Positions 36,200 to 47,368 are shown, numbered from the stretch's first letter. The stretch: DNA of 64,000 nt from Peribacillus deserti (GCF_002863585.1 NZ_PGUY01000047.1:1-64000); one strand, 5' to 3'. Program-made: numbers and translations. The notes: generated by a model not told the origin, from the sequence alone.

Positions 36200-36787
36200 A
36201 TGGAGCGGGTTGCAAGAATCGAGAGGAAGACGAATGAGACGGATATTAAGCTCGAGTTTGGTATTGATGGTGAGGGTCTTGCTTCATTAGAGACGGGGGT
36301 TCCGTTTCTCACGCATATGCTGGATTTGTTTACGAAGCACGGGCAGTTTAATTTGATTGTGGATGCTAAAGGAGATATTGAGGTCGATGATCATCATACA
36401 TCTGAAGATATCGCAATCTGCCTGGGCCAGGCGCTCACGCAGGCGCTCGGTGACAAGCGCGGAATTAAGCGGTACGGCAATGCATTTGTACCAATGGATG
36501 AAGCATTGGCACAGGTTGTGGTCGATTTAAGCAACCGCCCTCATCTTGAATTCAGGGCAGAATTTCCTTCACAGAAGGTAGGCACGTTCGATACGGAGCT
36601 TGTTCATGAATTTTTATGGAAGCTGGCCCTCGAAACGCGGATGAACCTGCACGTCATTGTTCACTATGGACAAAATACGCACCACATTATTGAAGCGATC
36701 TTTAAGGCACTGGCCCGTGCGCTGGACGAGGCTACAACCATAGACCCAAGAGTTAAAGGAGTGCCTTCCACGAAAGGGATGTTATAA
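36200..36787 (+). CDS. hisB: Imidazoleglycerol-phosphate dehydratase
   Basis: A 195-residue Mn2+ enzyme that dehydrates imidazoleglycerol phosphate. Two HHxxE metal motifs are visible: [17 protein letters not shown] and [17 protein letters not shown]. It is monofunctional, without the phosphatase domain. AGGAGGGG six bases before the ATG fixes the start; an upstream in-frame extension reads through the REP repeats and is rejected. It lies after a 112-bp gap filled by two REP copies. Confidence 0.95.
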   Translation: MERVARIERKTNETDIKLEFGIDGEGLASLETGVPFLTHMLDLFTKHGQFNLIVDAKGDIEVDDHHTSEDIAICLGQALTQALGDKRGIKRYGNAFVPMDEALAQVVVDLSNRPHLEFRAEFPSQKVGTFDTELVHEFLWKLALETRMNLHVIVHYGQNTHHIIEAIFKALARALDEATTIDPRVKGVPSTKGML

Positions 36788-37420
36788 ATGATCGGCATCG
36801 TAGATTATGGCATGGGAAATCTGTTTAGCGTCAGCAAAGCTCTTGAGCGGCTGGGCGCTGACTATTTCCTGTCATCTGACCCTGAAAAATTGGCAGAGGC
36901 TAAGGCGATCCTGCTTCCTGGTGTAGGAGCGTTCAAGGATGCAATGGACCAATTAAATGCTCTAGGACTTACACCCTTCTTAAAGGATTATGCTCTAAGC
37001 GGCCGGCCGCTGCTGGGCATCTGCTTAGGGATGCAGCTGTTATTTGAGAACAGCGATGAATACGGTTTTGCTGAAGGCCTTTCTTTACTGCCAGGCACCA
37101 TCAGACATTTCCCTGGTGTTGATGCAGACGGAAATACCTATAAAGTCCCGCACATGGGCTGGAATAAACTCAAGTACCAAGTTCCTTCGCCGCTGTTGAA
37201 CGGCATTGAAGAAAGCCATGTGTATTTTGTCCATTCTTATTTGGCAAAAACCGATAGTGAAATGATCAATGCAAGTGCAGTTTATGGAGAAGAAGTTCCG
37301 GCCATCGTGTCTAGGAACAATGTGATGGGCATGCAGTTCCACCCAGAGAAAAGCGGGGAAACAGGAATGGCGCTGCTCCGAAATTTTATTAACCTGTCAG
37401 AAAGCAAGGTGACCTTATGA
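36788..37420 (+). CDS. hisH: Imidazole glycerol phosphate synthase, glutaminase subunit
   Basis: A 210-residue class I glutamine amidotransferase supplying ammonia to HisF. The nucleophile Cys lies in [13 protein letters not shown] and the His/Glu pair in [11 protein letters not shown]. The N terminus [16 protein letters not shown] is typical. It begins directly after the hisB stop and overlaps hisA by four bases. Confidence 0.96.
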   Translation: MIGIVDYGMGNLFSVSKALERLGADYFLSSDPEKLAEAKAILLPGVGAFKDAMDQLNALGLTPFLKDYALSGRPLLGICLGMQLLFENSDEYGFAEGLSLLPGTIRHFPGVDADGNTYKVPHMGWNKLKYQVPSPLLNGIEESHVYFVHSYLAKTDSEMINASAVYGEEVPAIVSRNNVMGMQFHPEKSGETGMALLRNFINLSESKVTL

Positions 37421-38151
37421 GTTCATTCATGATCTATCCGGCTATTGATATCCGGGGCGGAAAATGTGTAAGACTTCTTCAGGGGGATTATGAGAAGGAA
37501 ACCATCTACGGCGATTCTCCGTCCGAAATGGCAAAAAGCTTCGCAGAGCAGGGGACTTCCTGGATTCATATGGTTGACCTGGACGGAGCGAAAGCCGGGA
37601 GTCCGGTGAATGATGCTTCCGTCATTCAAGCTGCACGTGAATTAGGAGTAAACATCCAGGTCGGCGGCGGCATCAGGACGGAAAAGGATATTCTTCATTA
37701 CCTTAATAGCGGGGTTACGCGTGTGATTTTAGGCAGCATAGCGGTGTCTGATAAGGATTTTACAAAGGATATGCTGAAAAAGTATGGACGATCCATAGCC
37801 ATCGGCATCGATGCTAAAAATGGCATGGCAGCCACACATGGCTGGCTGCAGACGTCAGAGGTAAAAGCTGTTGAGCTTGGTAAAGCGCTGGCTGATGCAG
37901 GCGCGGAGACGTTTATATTTACTGATATTGAAACAGATGGCATGCTTTCAGGCCCCAATGTGGACGCTGTTGCAGGGATGGCCAGAGAGACAGGAAAGAG
38001 TGTCATTGCTTCAGGCGGTGTCAGCAGCCTGGGGGATATCAAAGGCCTTTCTAGACTAGCCTCAAGCGGGGTGTCGGGTGCCATTGTCGGTAAAGCCTTA
38101 TATACAGGGGTATTTACAGTGCGTGAGGCGCTTAAAGAGGTGCAGCAATGA
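37417..38151 (+). CDS. hisA: ProFAR isomerase
   Basis: A 244-residue (beta/alpha)8 isomerase opening the ribose of ProFAR to PRFAR. The catalytic Asp pair is in [14 protein letters not shown] and [13 protein letters not shown]. The half-barrel phosphate-binding loops ([21 protein letters not shown]) are present. It overlaps hisH and hisF by four bases each. Confidence 0.96.
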   Translation: MSSFMIYPAIDIRGGKCVRLLQGDYEKETIYGDSPSEMAKSFAEQGTSWIHMVDLDGAKAGSPVNDASVIQAARELGVNIQVGGGIRTEKDILHYLNSGVTRVILGSIAVSDKDFTKDMLKKYGRSIAIGIDAKNGMAATHGWLQTSEVKAVELGKALADAGAETFIFTDIETDGMLSGPNVDAVAGMARETGKSVIASGGVSSLGDIKGLSRLASSGVSGAIVGKALYTGVFTVREALKEVQQ

Positions 38152-38906
38152 TAACCAAACGGATTATTCCCTGTCTGGATGTAAAAGAAGGAAGAGTGGT
38201 AAAAGGAATTCAATTCTTAAGCCTTAGGGATGCCGGAGACCCGGTGGAGCTTGCTGCCTTTTACGACCGTGAAGGTGCGGATGAGCTAGTCTTTTTAGAT
38301 ATTTCGGCCTCACATGAAGGCAGAAAAACGATGGTTGAAGTCGTGAAAAGTGTGGCGGCATCTCTTGCCATTCCTTTTACGGTAGGCGGCGGCATCAACT
38401 CTCTTGAAGATATGAAGCGGATCCTTCGTGCCGGTGCTGATAAAGTTTCGCTCAATACAGCAGCGGTGGTGAATCCAGGCTTAATTTCAGAGGGTGCTAG
38501 ATTCTTTGGCACGCAGTGTATCGTCGTTGCCATTGATGCAAAGTATGATGAGGAAGCAGGAACCTGGGTTGTATATACGCATGGCGGCAGAACGAAGACA
38601 GAGAAGACAGCCGTAGCCTGGGCGCAGGAAGCCGTTACATTGGGTGCAGGCGAAATTCTGCTTACAAGCATGGATAGCGATGGAGAGAAACAGGGATTCA
38701 ATCTTGAGCTCACCTCCGCTGTCAGCAAAGCCGTGAGCGTTCCTGTTATTGCTTCAGGCGGCGCCGGCAATGCGGAACATTTTTATGAAGCTTTCACACG
38801 CGGCAAGGCAGATGCCGCACTTGCAGCTTCTATTCTCCATTACAAAGAAACGTCTGTAACAGAAGTGAAGAATTTTTTACTAAGCCGGGGAGTGAACATA
38901 CGATGA
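38148..38906 (+). CDS. hisF: Imidazole glycerol phosphate synthase, cyclase subunit
   Basis: A 252-residue barrel that cyclises PRFAR with ammonia to imidazole glycerol phosphate and AICAR. Catalytic Asp residues lie in [15 protein letters not shown] and [14 protein letters not shown]. Phosphate loops are [10 protein letters not shown] and [11 protein letters not shown]. It forms a complex with HisH. Confidence 0.96.
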   Translation: MITKRIIPCLDVKEGRVVKGIQFLSLRDAGDPVELAAFYDREGADELVFLDISASHEGRKTMVEVVKSVAASLAIPFTVGGGINSLEDMKRILRAGADKVSLNTAAVVNPGLISEGARFFGTQCIVVAIDAKYDEEAGTWVVYTHGGRTKTEKTAVAWAQEAVTLGAGEILLTSMDSDGEKQGFNLELTSAVSKAVSVPVIASGGAGNAEHFYEAFTRGKADAALAASILHYKETSVTEVKNFLLSRGVNIR

Positions 38907-39550
38907 ATGTACAGGATTTAAAATTTGATGAAAAAGGCTTGCTGCCGGCTATTGTCCAGGATATGAATACGAAAGAGGTTTTAACCCTTGCCTATATGAA
39001 TGAGGAATCTCTTAAGCGGTCTATGGAAACAGGGGAAACCTGGTTCTTCAGCCGTTCGAGAAATGAACTGTGGCATAAGGGAGAAACAAGCGGAAACACT
39101 CAGAACATTAAAGAAATAAAATATGATTGTGATCAGGATGCATTAGTAGTCCTGGTTGTACCAAAAGGCCCTGCCTGCCATACTGGATCTGTCAGCTGCT
39201 TCACTGAAAGTGTCTATCAATCAGAGGAGCCTGCAGGAGGTTCTGCTGGAAGTTCCTCGCCTGCGGATTTCCTGCTCGAGCTGGAAGAGTTAATTGCAGA
39301 GAGAGAAAGACTGCGTCCGGAAGGATCCTATTCAACGTACCTGTTTGAAAAGGGAGTTGACAAGATTCTTAAAAAAGTAGGAGAAGAATCGGCTGAGGTC
39401 ATCATTGCAGCCAAAAATAGAGACGCAGAAGAATTGAAGTGGGAAACTGCCGATCTCTTCTATCACGTACTCATTCTGCTGCGGGAACAAAACCTGCCAT
39501 TCACTGAAGTTCTTAACGTACTCAAACAAAGACATCGGGATGGGAAATAA
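38903..39550 (+). CDS. hisI: Bifunctional phosphoribosyl-AMP cyclohydrolase / phosphoribosyl-ATP pyrophosphatase
   Basis: A 215-residue HisIE fusion for steps 2 and 3 of the pathway. The cyclohydrolase half (about 1-110) has [20 protein letters not shown] and [11 protein letters not shown] with Zn/Mg ligands. The pyrophosphatase half (about 120-215) has [14 protein letters not shown] and [13 protein letters not shown]. The Gly/Ser-rich linker (about 112-120) marks the fusion. Last gene of the operon; the stop is within a REP repeat that acts as terminator. Confidence 0.95.
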   Translation: MNVQDLKFDEKGLLPAIVQDMNTKEVLTLAYMNEESLKRSMETGETWFFSRSRNELWHKGETSGNTQNIKEIKYDCDQDALVVLVVPKGPACHTGSVSCFTESVYQSEEPAGGSAGSSSPADFLLELEELIAERERLRPEGSYSTYLFEKGVDKILKKVGEESAEVIIAAKNRDAEELKWETADLFYHVLILLREQNLPFTEVLNVLKQRHRDGK

Positions 39551-39586
39551 TTGGGAAATGGGGACTGTCCCCATTTCCCATTTTTG
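39542..39586. terminator. REP-derived terminator of the his operon
   Basis: TGGGAAATGGGGAC (39552-39565) and GTCCCCATTTCCCA (39567-39580) form a perfect 14-bp palindrome with a single-base centre, followed by TTTTT. It is the REP consensus and has the form of an intrinsic terminator, although the tight centre must open to make a loop. Confidence 0.75.
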
Positions 39587-39595
39587 TGGTATAAT
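39587..39595 (+). promoter_or_regulatory. Extended -10 promoter of yvcD
   Basis: TGG followed by TATAAT (39590-39595) is an extended -10. The -35 position falls in the REP arm and is poor. Confidence 0.5.
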
Positions 39596-39633
39596 GCTTT
39601 AGTTAATTAATGTTTTGTTAATGGAGGACTTCC

Positions 39634-41142
39634 ATGTCTAAGGATTCAAAAGCTATACAGCAGGCACAAATTTTTTCATTTCATCCTACAGGCGAGTATT
39701 ACTTTGCCAAGGGATTAAAATATTTTCACCGCCGGGATTTACATAAGGCGAAAAAGTATATGGAACGAGCGTACGAGCTGGAGGCCGGCGAGCCAATGAT
39801 TGCATGCCAGCTCGCTATTGTTTGTACAGAGCTTGGTGAATATGAGCATTCAAATGAGCTTCTCCAGACGATCTTAAGCGGCCTTGATCCCTTCATGACC
39901 GAATGCCACTACTTTTTGGCGAATAATTATGCCCATTTGGGGATGTTTAAAGAAGCATATAAACACGTAAACGATTACCTGGATAAAGAAGAAGACGGAG
40001 AATTCAGTGATGATGCTGAAGAGCTGATCGATCTCATTGCGTTCGAGATGGATGAGACAGGGGAGTCGCTAGAATACCTGGATCAGCAGGACGGATTGAT
40101 CTTTAAACAGGAAAAAGCCAGGGAACAGCTTGAAACAGGCAATTTTGCCAAAGCCATAGAAACCTTAAGCGAAATAGTAAAAGAATACCCAGAATTCTGG
40201 TCGGCTTATAATAACTTGGCGCTGGCCCATTTTTACCTGGGAAAAACGGATGAGGCTTTTAATGTACTGGATGAAGTACTTGAGAAAAATCCAGGGAATC
40301 TTTATGCCCTTTGCAACCAGCTTGTGTTTCATCATTATCAAAAGAATGCCGGCAAGGTTGCTGAAATTACAGCCATGCTTGAAAAAATCCGTCCGATCAT
40401 GAATGAACAGCGATTTAAGCTTGGAGCCACATTCGCCATGACCGGTCAGTACGAACAGGCGTATAAATGGCTTAAGCTTCTGCAGAAAAAAGGGTTTGAT
40501 CACGACGGCACTTTCTATTATTGGCTGGCGGACAGCGCCTATCACCTTGGACATACACATACTGCAGAGCAGGCGTGGAAACGGGTGCTTTCCTTCAACC
40601 CTGAAAAAGAAGGAATGGAGCCATGGAAAGAAGCTAAAGAGGTTTCCGGGTTTGAAGACCATTACCCTTCGATTATGAAACGGCTCGAGAGCGATTTGAT
40701 CGAGGAAAGATTGTTTGGGATTTTCCTGACCAAGCATTCTATCCATCAGAAACGAGTCAGCAATCATGATGCCTTTACTAACAATAAAAAATTTGATGAT
40801 CTTGAAAAAGAATACTCAAGGTATATCAGGTCTTCAGTAAGAAAGCATTCTGCCGGGGCCATCCATTTTGCCGATCACACAGCAGATCTGTTATTATCAC
40901 ATTACCGGCCGATCAAGCTTACTGAAGCAGGCGTTTTCCTGATGTGGTTCACTGTTGCTGCCGAAGCGTACAAGCGCGATATACCGCTCAAAAATGTACA
41001 GGCTCATGCGGCATCTATCGATTTCATTTGGCATAGGCTGAGAAATGAACCGATGACCCAGAAGGAAGCGGCTGAGAAATATGGGGTTTCAACTGCGACA
41101 CTTAGAAAATACATTCAATCAGTGAATGATTTGCTCGTTTAA
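39634..41142 (+). CDS. yvcD: YvcD-like TPR-repeat protein
   Basis: A 502-residue protein built from tetratricopeptide repeats (about residues 20-320, for instance YYFAKGLKYFHRRDLHKAKK, NLALAHFYLGKTDEAF and ATFAMTGQYEQAYKWLKLL). The C-terminal 90 residues end with a helix-turn-helix-like PMTQKEAAEKYGVSTATLRKY, suggesting DNA contact or a regulatory role. GGAGG six bases before the ATG. It occupies the place of B. subtilis yvcD between his and trxB. The function is unknown. Confidence 0.85.
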   Translation: MSKDSKAIQQAQIFSFHPTGEYYFAKGLKYFHRRDLHKAKKYMERAYELEAGEPMIACQLAIVCTELGEYEHSNELLQTILSGLDPFMTECHYFLANNYAHLGMFKEAYKHVNDYLDKEEDGEFSDDAEELIDLIAFEMDETGESLEYLDQQDGLIFKQEKAREQLETGNFAKAIETLSEIVKEYPEFWSAYNNLALAHFYLGKTDEAFNVLDEVLEKNPGNLYALCNQLVFHHYQKNAGKVAEITAMLEKIRPIMNEQRFKLGATFAMTGQYEQAYKWLKLLQKKGFDHDGTFYYWLADSAYHLGHTHTAEQAWKRVLSFNPEKEGMEPWKEAKEVSGFEDHYPSIMKRLESDLIEERLFGIFLTKHSIHQKRVSNHDAFTNNKKFDDLEKEYSRYIRSSVRKHSAGAIHFADHTADLLLSHYRPIKLTEAGVFLMWFTVAAEAYKRDIPLKNVQAHAASIDFIWHRLRNEPMTQKEAAEKYGVSTATLRKYIQSVNDLLV

Positions 41143-41264
41143 CCTGCTCGGTTTTTTTCGGTTTGAGCAAATATTTGGACTGAATTATATAACTTATATA
41201 CGATAGTGTTTAGGAAATACTAGGATTATCTTTGCATACATTGCGGTGGATGCCTATCATATAA

Positions 41265-42236
<972 letters not shown>

Positions 42237-42362
42237 AAACTTAAATTGGCAAAATTTACATTTCGTCATGTTGTTTTAATTCTGCTGTAACACGAATGAA
42301 ATATAAAATGGGTATCATTAAAATAGAAATTGACCCCCTTTTATACAAATTTATTTTGTAGA

Positions 42363-42393
42363 AGCACAGGCAGATGCCTGTGCTAATTTTTTT
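42363..42393 (+). terminator. Terminator of trxB
   Basis: AGCACAGGCA (42363-42372) and TGCCTGTGCT (42375-42384), then an A and T-rich run. Nothing else coding lies in the 325-bp gap before yvcI. Confidence 0.85.
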
Positions 42394-42446
42394 GGGCAGA
42401 GAACCTGCGGGTGGCTATAAGTGGATAAAAATACATTCTATGTTCA

Positions 42447-42475
42447 TTGTAGCGTCATTTTAAAAATAGTATAAT
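42447..42475 (+). promoter_or_regulatory. Sigma-A promoter of yvcI-rapZ-glmR-whiA
   Basis: TTGTAG (42447-42452), 17 bp, TATAAT (42470-42475), 88 bp before yvcI. Confidence 0.75.
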
Positions 42476-42562
42476 GGAATGAATATCATTTTTTGTAAAT
42501 GCCAGCTATCTACTATTGGAATAGCTATATATAAATGTTGTTGATGATGAGGTGACGAAATC

Positions 42563-43021
42563 GTGCAGCGTGTAACAAACTGTGTATTGGTTAACGATAA
42601 TCAAGCATTACTGCTTAAGAAGCCTCGCCGTGGATGGTTTGTGGCCCCTGGCGGCAAAATGGAGCCGGGAGAGTCCATCCGGGATGCCTGTATCCGGGAA
42701 TATAGGGAAGAAACAGGAATTTATCTGCGCAACCCTTCCATTAAGGGGATTTTTACATTTATCATGAAAGAAGGAGACAAAGTATTATCCGAATGGATGA
42801 TGTTTACCTTTTATGCCACAGAGTTTGACGGTGTTAATGTAGAGGAGTGCGAAGAAGGGGAGCTTTCCTGGCAGCCTCTTGATATGATCAGTAAATTGCC
42901 GATGGCAGCCGGTGACCATCATATTCTTGATTACATGGTACACGGCTCGGGCATTATTTATGGAACATTTACGTACACTCCGGATTTTGAATTGATTGCC
43001 TATCGGCTGGATCCCAGCTGA
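42563..43021 (+). CDS. yvcI: YvcI-like Nudix hydrolase
   Basis: A 152-residue Nudix protein with a canonical box GGKMEPGESIRDACIREYRE followed by ETGI (about residues 34-57). MutT/8-oxo-dGTPase-like, but the substrate is unknown. GTG start at 42563 behind GAGGTGA. It is 29 bp before rapZ and heads the yvcI-rapZ-glmR-whiA block conserved in Firmicutes. Confidence 0.92.
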   Translation: MQRVTNCVLVNDNQALLLKKPRRGWFVAPGGKMEPGESIRDACIREYREETGIYLRNPSIKGIFTFIMKEGDKVLSEWMMFTFYATEFDGVNVEECEEGELSWQPLDMISKLPMAAGDHHILDYMVHGSGIIYGTFTYTPDFELIAYRLDPS

Positions 43022-43050
43022 TTGGCGGTCTCTAGAGAGAGGGGAAGCAT

Positions 43051-43950
43051 ATGAGTACAGGTTCTGTTAACGATATTCAGCTTGTTATTATTACAGGGAT
43101 GTCAGGTGCCGGAAAAACAGTGGCCATTCAAAGCTTTGAGGACTTAGGCTTCTTTTGTGTGGATAATCTGCCGCCAACCCTGCTTCCTAAGTTCTTGGAA
43201 CTGATGAAGGAATCAGGCAGCAAAATGAATAAAGTGGCTCTGGGCATGGACTTGCGTGGAAGAGAGTTTTTTGAACATTTATTCCGTGCGCTGGATGAGA
43301 TGAGTGAAAGATCTTGGATCACACCGCAGATATTATTCCTTGATGCTGATGATTCTGTGCTTGTGAGACGATATAAAGAAACTAGAAGGACCCATCCTTT
43401 AGCGCCAGTAGGCCTGCCGCTCGAAGGGATTCAATTAGAGCGGGGCATGCTTGAAGAGCTCAAAGGAAGGGCCAGATTCATATACAATACTTCAGATTTA
43501 AAGCCGCGGGAGCTTCGGGAAAAGATCCTCAGTGAATTTTCAACGAATAATAAAAGCACGTTCATGGTGAATGTTATGTCATTCGGCTTTAAGCATGGGA
43601 TCCCGATTGACGCAGACTTAGTCTTCGATGTCCGCTTTCTGCCAAATCCTCACTATATCGATGCCATGAGGCCTAAAACGGGGCTTGATGAGGATGTTAA
43701 TGAGTACGTGCTCAAATGGAGCGAAACACAGAAGTTTCTAGAGAAAGTGACAGATTTACTGACCTTTATGCTTCCTCATTATAAAAGGGAAGGCAAAGCC
43801 CAGCTTATAATAGCAATCGGCTGTACCGGAGGCCAGCATAGATCGGTTGCCCTTGCCGAATATATCGGCCATTTCTTTAAAAAGGATTATTTTACACAGA
43901 TCACTCACCGGGATATTGAAAAAAGGAAGGGTCAAACCGATGCAAAATAA
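43051..43950 (+). CDS. rapZ: RapZ/YvcJ nucleotide-binding protein
   Basis: A 299-residue P-loop protein. Walker A is [11 protein letters not shown] (about residue 16); the Walker B-like segment is ILFLDADD, and a conserved C-terminal domain has [18 protein letters not shown]. In E. coli RapZ is an RNA-binding regulator of GlmS; the B. subtilis YvcJ role is linked to competence and phosphorylation state. It overlaps the glmR start by 11 bases. Confidence 0.95.
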   Translation: MSTGSVNDIQLVIITGMSGAGKTVAIQSFEDLGFFCVDNLPPTLLPKFLELMKESGSKMNKVALGMDLRGREFFEHLFRALDEMSERSWITPQILFLDADDSVLVRRYKETRRTHPLAPVGLPLEGIQLERGMLEELKGRARFIYNTSDLKPRELREKILSEFSTNNKSTFMVNVMSFGFKHGIPIDADLVFDVRFLPNPHYIDAMRPKTGLDEDVNEYVLKWSETQKFLEKVTDLLTFMLPHYKREGKAQLIIAIGCTGGQHRSVALAEYIGHFFKKDYFTQITHRDIEKRKGQTDAK

Positions 43951-44926
43951 TCCCACACTGCCTAAGATTGTCGTTATCGGCGGGGGAACAGGATTGCCTG
44001 TATTAATACGAGGGCTTAAAAAATATCCGATAGATATCACTGCAATTGTAACGGTGGCAGATGACGGAGGGAGTTCGGGACGCCTGCGGGACGATATGCA
44101 TATACCGCCCCCGGGAGATGTGAGGAATGTTCTTGCTGCCTTATCAGATGTCGAACCTTTGGTGGAGCAGATGTTCCAGCACCGCTTCAGCCATTCGGTG
44201 GAGTTAACCGGTCATTCTCTCGGAAATTTGATCATTGCTGCGATGACATCCATAACCGGGGATTTTGTCCATGCGATACAAGAAATGAGCAAGGTACTAA
44301 ATGTACGCGGCAAAGTCATCCCTGCGGCAAATCAGAGTGTTGTTCTGCACGCCGAAATGGAAGATGGCTCGATCGTTACAGGTGAGTCCAAAATTCCACA
44401 GCAAGGTAAAAGGATTAAAAGGGTTTTTCTAACGCCTGATCATATTCAACCGCTTTCAGAAGCCTTGGAAGAAATAAAAAATGCAAATTTAATCGTTATC
44501 GGGCCTGGAAGCCTGTATACCAGCATCCTTCCAAATCTGCTTGTTCCTGATTTAGGCAGGGCAGTCTGCCGTTCAAAGGCAAAGAAAGTTTATATATGCA
44601 ATCTGATGACTCAGGCGGGAGAGACGTTGAATTTTACCGCAAGCGACCATGTGGAAGCTATATACCAGCATATGCAATGCTCGTTCATTGATGCTATTCT
44701 TGTCAATAATGAAGAAATTCCGCAGGATGCCAAACTCAAGTACAAAGAAGAGTATGCTAAACCGGTTATTTATGATTTTGACCGCCTGAGCCAGTTCGGA
44801 GTTGAAGTGCTGCAGGAGCCGATTGTAAGCTATGACGGGAATGTAGTCCGCCATGATACAAAAAAGGTAGCAGAAATTTTATATAATTTATTATTAAGTG
44901 AACACAAACTGGCAAGTCATCCGTAG
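43940..44926 (+). CDS. glmR: GlmR/YvcK (CofD-like) morphology and carbon-partition protein
   Basis: A 328-residue CofD-like protein that binds UDP-GlcNAc and directs carbon to the cell-wall precursor route in gluconeogenic growth. The N-terminal [34 protein letters not shown] and [15 protein letters not shown] are hallmark motifs. The ATG at 43940 lies eight bases after GGAAGGG, inside the rapZ end. The length is normal. Confidence 0.95.
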   Translation: MQNNPTLPKIVVIGGGTGLPVLIRGLKKYPIDITAIVTVADDGGSSGRLRDDMHIPPPGDVRNVLAALSDVEPLVEQMFQHRFSHSVELTGHSLGNLIIAAMTSITGDFVHAIQEMSKVLNVRGKVIPAANQSVVLHAEMEDGSIVTGESKIPQQGKRIKRVFLTPDHIQPLSEALEEIKNANLIVIGPGSLYTSILPNLLVPDLGRAVCRSKAKKVYICNLMTQAGETLNFTASDHVEAIYQHMQCSFIDAILVNNEEIPQDAKLKYKEEYAKPVIYDFDRLSQFGVEVLQEPIVSYDGNVVRHDTKKVAEILYNLLLSEHKLASHP

Positions 44927-44964
44927 AAAAGGATGGACAGCATTCAAGACAGGAGGTGAGAGAG

Positions 44965-45909
44965 ATGTCTTTTGCATCAGAGACAAAAAAAGAGCTTACA
45001 ACTTTAGAGGTTAAAGACTGCTGTGTCAATGCAGAACTTTCAGCACTCATACGGATGAATGGCTCACTCTCCTTTTCAAACAAAAAACTGGTCGTGGATA
45101 TCCAAACCGAAAATGCCGCCATTGCGAGAAGAATATATACATTGTTAAAAAAGAGCTTTAATGTTCCAGTGGAGCTGCTGGTCAGGAAGAAGATGAAGCT
45201 TAAGAAAAATAATGTGTACATAGTCCGCTTGTCACATCAGGCCCAGGAAATCCTTCAAACGCTTAAAATCATTGGCGAGGGCTTTACCATTCATCGTGAT
45301 ATTTCAAAAGAGCTGACAGCCAAGAAGTGCTGTAAGCGGTCCTATTTAAGAGGGGCCTTCTTAGCGGGAGGATCGGTCAATAACCCGGAAACTTCCTCTT
45401 ATCATCTCGAAATTTCTTCGCTATACAAAGAGCATAATGACGAACTTTGTGAATTGATGAACGGATTTGATTTAAAGGCTAAAACCCTAGAGCGGAAAAA
45501 AGGCTATATTGTGTACCTGAAAGAAGCAGAAAAAATAGCCGAGTTCTTGAATATCATTGGTGCACACAGTGCTCTTTTGCGATTTGAGGATGTAAGGATC
45601 GTCCGGGATATGAGAAATTCGGTTAACAGACTGGTTAACTGTGAGACGGCGAACTTAAATAAAACCATCGGTGCATCCTTAAGGCAGGTTGAAAATATTA
45701 AACTGATTGAACAGACAATCGGTCTCAGCGTCCTTCCAGATAAGCTCCGGGAAATTGCTGAGCTTCGTGTGGCCTATCAGGATGTGACTCTTAAAGAACT
45801 AGGCGAGATGGTTTCCGGCGGCAATATCAGTAAATCCGGAATCAATCATCGACTTAGAAAAATCGATGAAATAGCCGAAAAGCTTCGATCCGGGGAACCG
45901 ATTTCATAA
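44965..45909 (+). CDS. whiA: WhiA sporulation/cell-division DNA-binding protein
   Basis: A 314-residue protein with a LAGLIDADG-like N-terminal domain (about 1-200, with [14 protein letters not shown]) and a C-terminal helix-turn-helix (about 225-300, [20 protein letters not shown] and [12 protein letters not shown]). In B. subtilis it affects chromosome segregation and Z-ring formation. AGGAGG eight bases before the ATG at 44965. It is last in the yvcI block, 106 bp before crh. Confidence 0.95.
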   Translation: MSFASETKKELTTLEVKDCCVNAELSALIRMNGSLSFSNKKLVVDIQTENAAIARRIYTLLKKSFNVPVELLVRKKMKLKKNNVYIVRLSHQAQEILQTLKIIGEGFTIHRDISKELTAKKCCKRSYLRGAFLAGGSVNNPETSSYHLEISSLYKEHNDELCELMNGFDLKAKTLERKKGYIVYLKEAEKIAEFLNIIGAHSALLRFEDVRIVRDMRNSVNRLVNCETANLNKTIGASLRQVENIKLIEQTIGLSVLPDKLREIAELRVAYQDVTLKELGEMVSGGNISKSGINHRLRKIDEIAEKLRSGEPIS

Positions 45910-45915
45910 ATGATC

Positions 45916-45929
45916 AAGAAACGGTTTCA
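45916..45929. promoter_or_regulatory. Weak cre-like site upstream of crh
   Basis: AAGAAACGGTTTCA fits the right half of the cre consensus TGWAANCGNTNWCA, but three left positions do not match. The inner GAAACGGTTTC is symmetric. Tentative. Confidence 0.3.
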
Positions 45930-46015
45930 AGAGATGGAATAAATGGTTAAATAAGTATAATACTCTAATGATTTAAAACATAAATAATAAAAAGCGATAG
46001 GGGAGGAAAAAAGAG

Positions 46016-46273
46016 ATGGTTGATAAAGTAGTCCAGGTCCGCCTGAAAACCGGGCTCCAAGCCCGCCCGGCCGCACTATTTGTCCAGGAGGCCAACCGGT
46101 TCACAGCAGATGTTTTTCTGGAGAAGGATGGCAAAAAAGTCAATGCGAAAAGCATCATGGGGCTCATGAGTCTAGCGGTCAGCACAGGTTCTGAAGTGAA
46201 GCTGGTTGCGGATGGCAGAGATGAAGAGGAAGCGTTAGAGGCATTAGAGGCATTTGTACAAAAGCAAGACTAA
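46016..46273 (+). CDS. crh: Catabolite repression HPr-like protein Crh
   Basis: An 85-residue HPr paralogue. Position 15 is Gln (TGLQARPA) in place of the catalytic His of HPr, and Ser46 (NAKSIMGLMSL) is kept, so it is a substrate of HprK but not of enzyme I. P-Ser-Crh is a co-repressor for CcpA and links to methylglyoxal synthase control in B. subtilis. GGGAGG nine bases before the ATG. Terminator at 46284-46310. Confidence 0.96.
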   Translation: MVDKVVQVRLKTGLQARPAALFVQEANRFTADVFLEKDGKKVNAKSIMGLMSLAVSTGSEVKLVADGRDEEEALEALEAFVQKQD

Positions 46274-46283
46274 TATTTCAGTA

Positions 46284-46310
46284 AAAACTGTCCTTAGCGG
46301 CAGTTTTTTT
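46284..46310 (+). terminator. Terminator of crh
   Basis: AAAACTG (46284-46290) and CAGTTTT (46301-46307) with more Ts following. Confidence 0.7.
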
Positions 46311-46365
46311 CTTGTGGCAAAGGTTTGAACAGGACCCGCCAAAGAATGAAGATTAGTATTATATC

Positions 46366-46399
46366 AAAAAGACCGCACTCACAAAGGAGGGCGGTCTCA
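46366..46399 (-). terminator. Terminator of clpP
   Basis: AGACCGC (46370-46376) and GCGGTCT (46391-46397). On the minus strand a TTTTT run follows. Confidence 0.75.
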
Positions 46400-46406
46400 T
46401 GTATTA

Positions 46407-47006
46407 TTATGATTTTTTCTCAAGGTCGTTACGAGTCATGATTTTGTCAACCAAACCATACTCAACAGCTCTTTCAGCAGTCATGAAGTTGTCGCGGTCC
46501 GTATCGCGGGCAATAACCTCAATCGGCTGTCCAGTCCGTTCAGAAAGAACCTCATTTAACTTTTGACGCAAGAAAAGAATGCGCTTTGCAGCGATTTCAA
46601 TTTCAGTAGCCTGGCCTTGAGCCCCACCAAGCGGCTGATGGATCATCACTTCACTGTTAGGAAGAACATAGCGTTTTCCTTTTTCACCAGCTGCCAGCAG
46701 GAAAGCACCCATGGATGCAGCCATACCAATACAGATTGTAGAAACCTGAGGCTTAATGAATTGCATTGTATCGTAAATCGCCATACCAGCTGTAATGCTT
46801 CCGCCTGGGCTGTTAATGTAAAGGTGGATGTCCTTCTCAGGGTTTTCCGCTTCAAGGAAAAGCAGCTGAGCTACGATGGAATTCGCTACATTATCATCAA
46901 TAGCGCTTCCAAGCATGATAATCCGGTCTTTCAATAAGCGTGAATAAATATCATAAGCACGCTCACCACGGTTTGTTTGTTCAATAACTGTAGGAATTAA
47001 ATTCAT
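46407..47006 (-). CDS. clpP: ATP-dependent Clp protease proteolytic subunit
   Basis: A 199-residue serine protease forming a tetradecamer with ClpX, ClpC or ClpE caps. The catalytic triad is Ser98 (GMAASMGAF), His123 (VMIHQPLGG) and Asp172 (RDTDRDNFM). The N-terminal processing region is present. AAAGGAGG upstream of the ATG. It has its own CtsR-controlled promoter (47065-47094). Confidence 0.97.
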   Translation of the reverse strand: MNLIPTVIEQTNRGERAYDIYSRLLKDRIIMLGSAIDDNVANSIVAQLLFLEAENPEKDIHLYINSPGGSITAGMAIYDTMQFIKPQVSTICIGMAASMGAFLLAAGEKGKRYVLPNSEVMIHQPLGGAQGQATEIEIAAKRILFLRQKLNEVLSERTGQPIEVIARDTDRDNFMTAERAVEYGLVDKIMTRNDLEKKS

Positions 47007-47064
47007 ATATCTTTCTCCTCCTTTAAAGAAGTAATCCAGATGGATTATTTATCCTCATGTGATA

Positions 47065-47094
47065 ATGATACACAATTGGTCAATTTAGGTCAAA
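47065..47094 (-). promoter_or_regulatory. clpP promoter overlapped by a CtsR operator
   Basis: On the minus strand TTGACC (reverse complement of 47088-47093), 17 bp and TATCAT (reverse complement of 47065-47070). On the plus strand GGTCAAT-TTA-GGTCAAA (47078-47094) is the CtsR heptad repeat GGTCAAA-N3-GGTCAAA with one mismatch, spanning the -35 and spacer. A further single heptad (TTTGACC) lies near 47155. Heat-shock repression of clpP by CtsR is the established arrangement. Confidence 0.85.
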
Positions 47095-47239
47095 CGATAG
47101 GCTTGATTATCATTCGACAAACCTCTTGTTTATGTATTAAAATAAAAAACATGTTTGACCTTACGGGTATATTTTCTGCTCGAATTGAAATACTTTAACC
47201 ATGATACCCAAAGTTATCCGTTTTAAACATAATTTGCTC

Positions 47240-47268
47240 TTGCAAAAGTGTAAGAAGTTCCATATAAT
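47240..47268 (+). promoter_or_regulatory. Sigma-A promoter of the tRNA gene
   Basis: TTGCAA (47240-47245), 17 bp, TATAAT (47263-47268). Confidence 0.75.
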
Positions 47269-47296
47269 AATGTCTTGAGGCGTTAAATTTTAGCTT

Positions 47297-47368
47297 GCCC
47301 TCGTGGTGCAACGGATAGCACGTGAGATTCCGGTTCTTAAGATGTGGGTTCGATTCCTGCCGAGGGCG
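47297..47368 (+). tRNA. tRNA-Arg (anticodon CCG)
   Basis: Cloverleaf: acceptor GCCCTCG with CGAGGGC, D-stem GTGC/GCAC, anticodon stem TGAGA/TCTTA with loop TTCCGGT (anticodon CCG, codon CGG), T-arm GTGGG-TTCGATT-CCTGC. CCA is not encoded directly after the discriminator G. A tRNA-Arg also lies beside clpP in B. subtilis. Confidence 0.92.
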
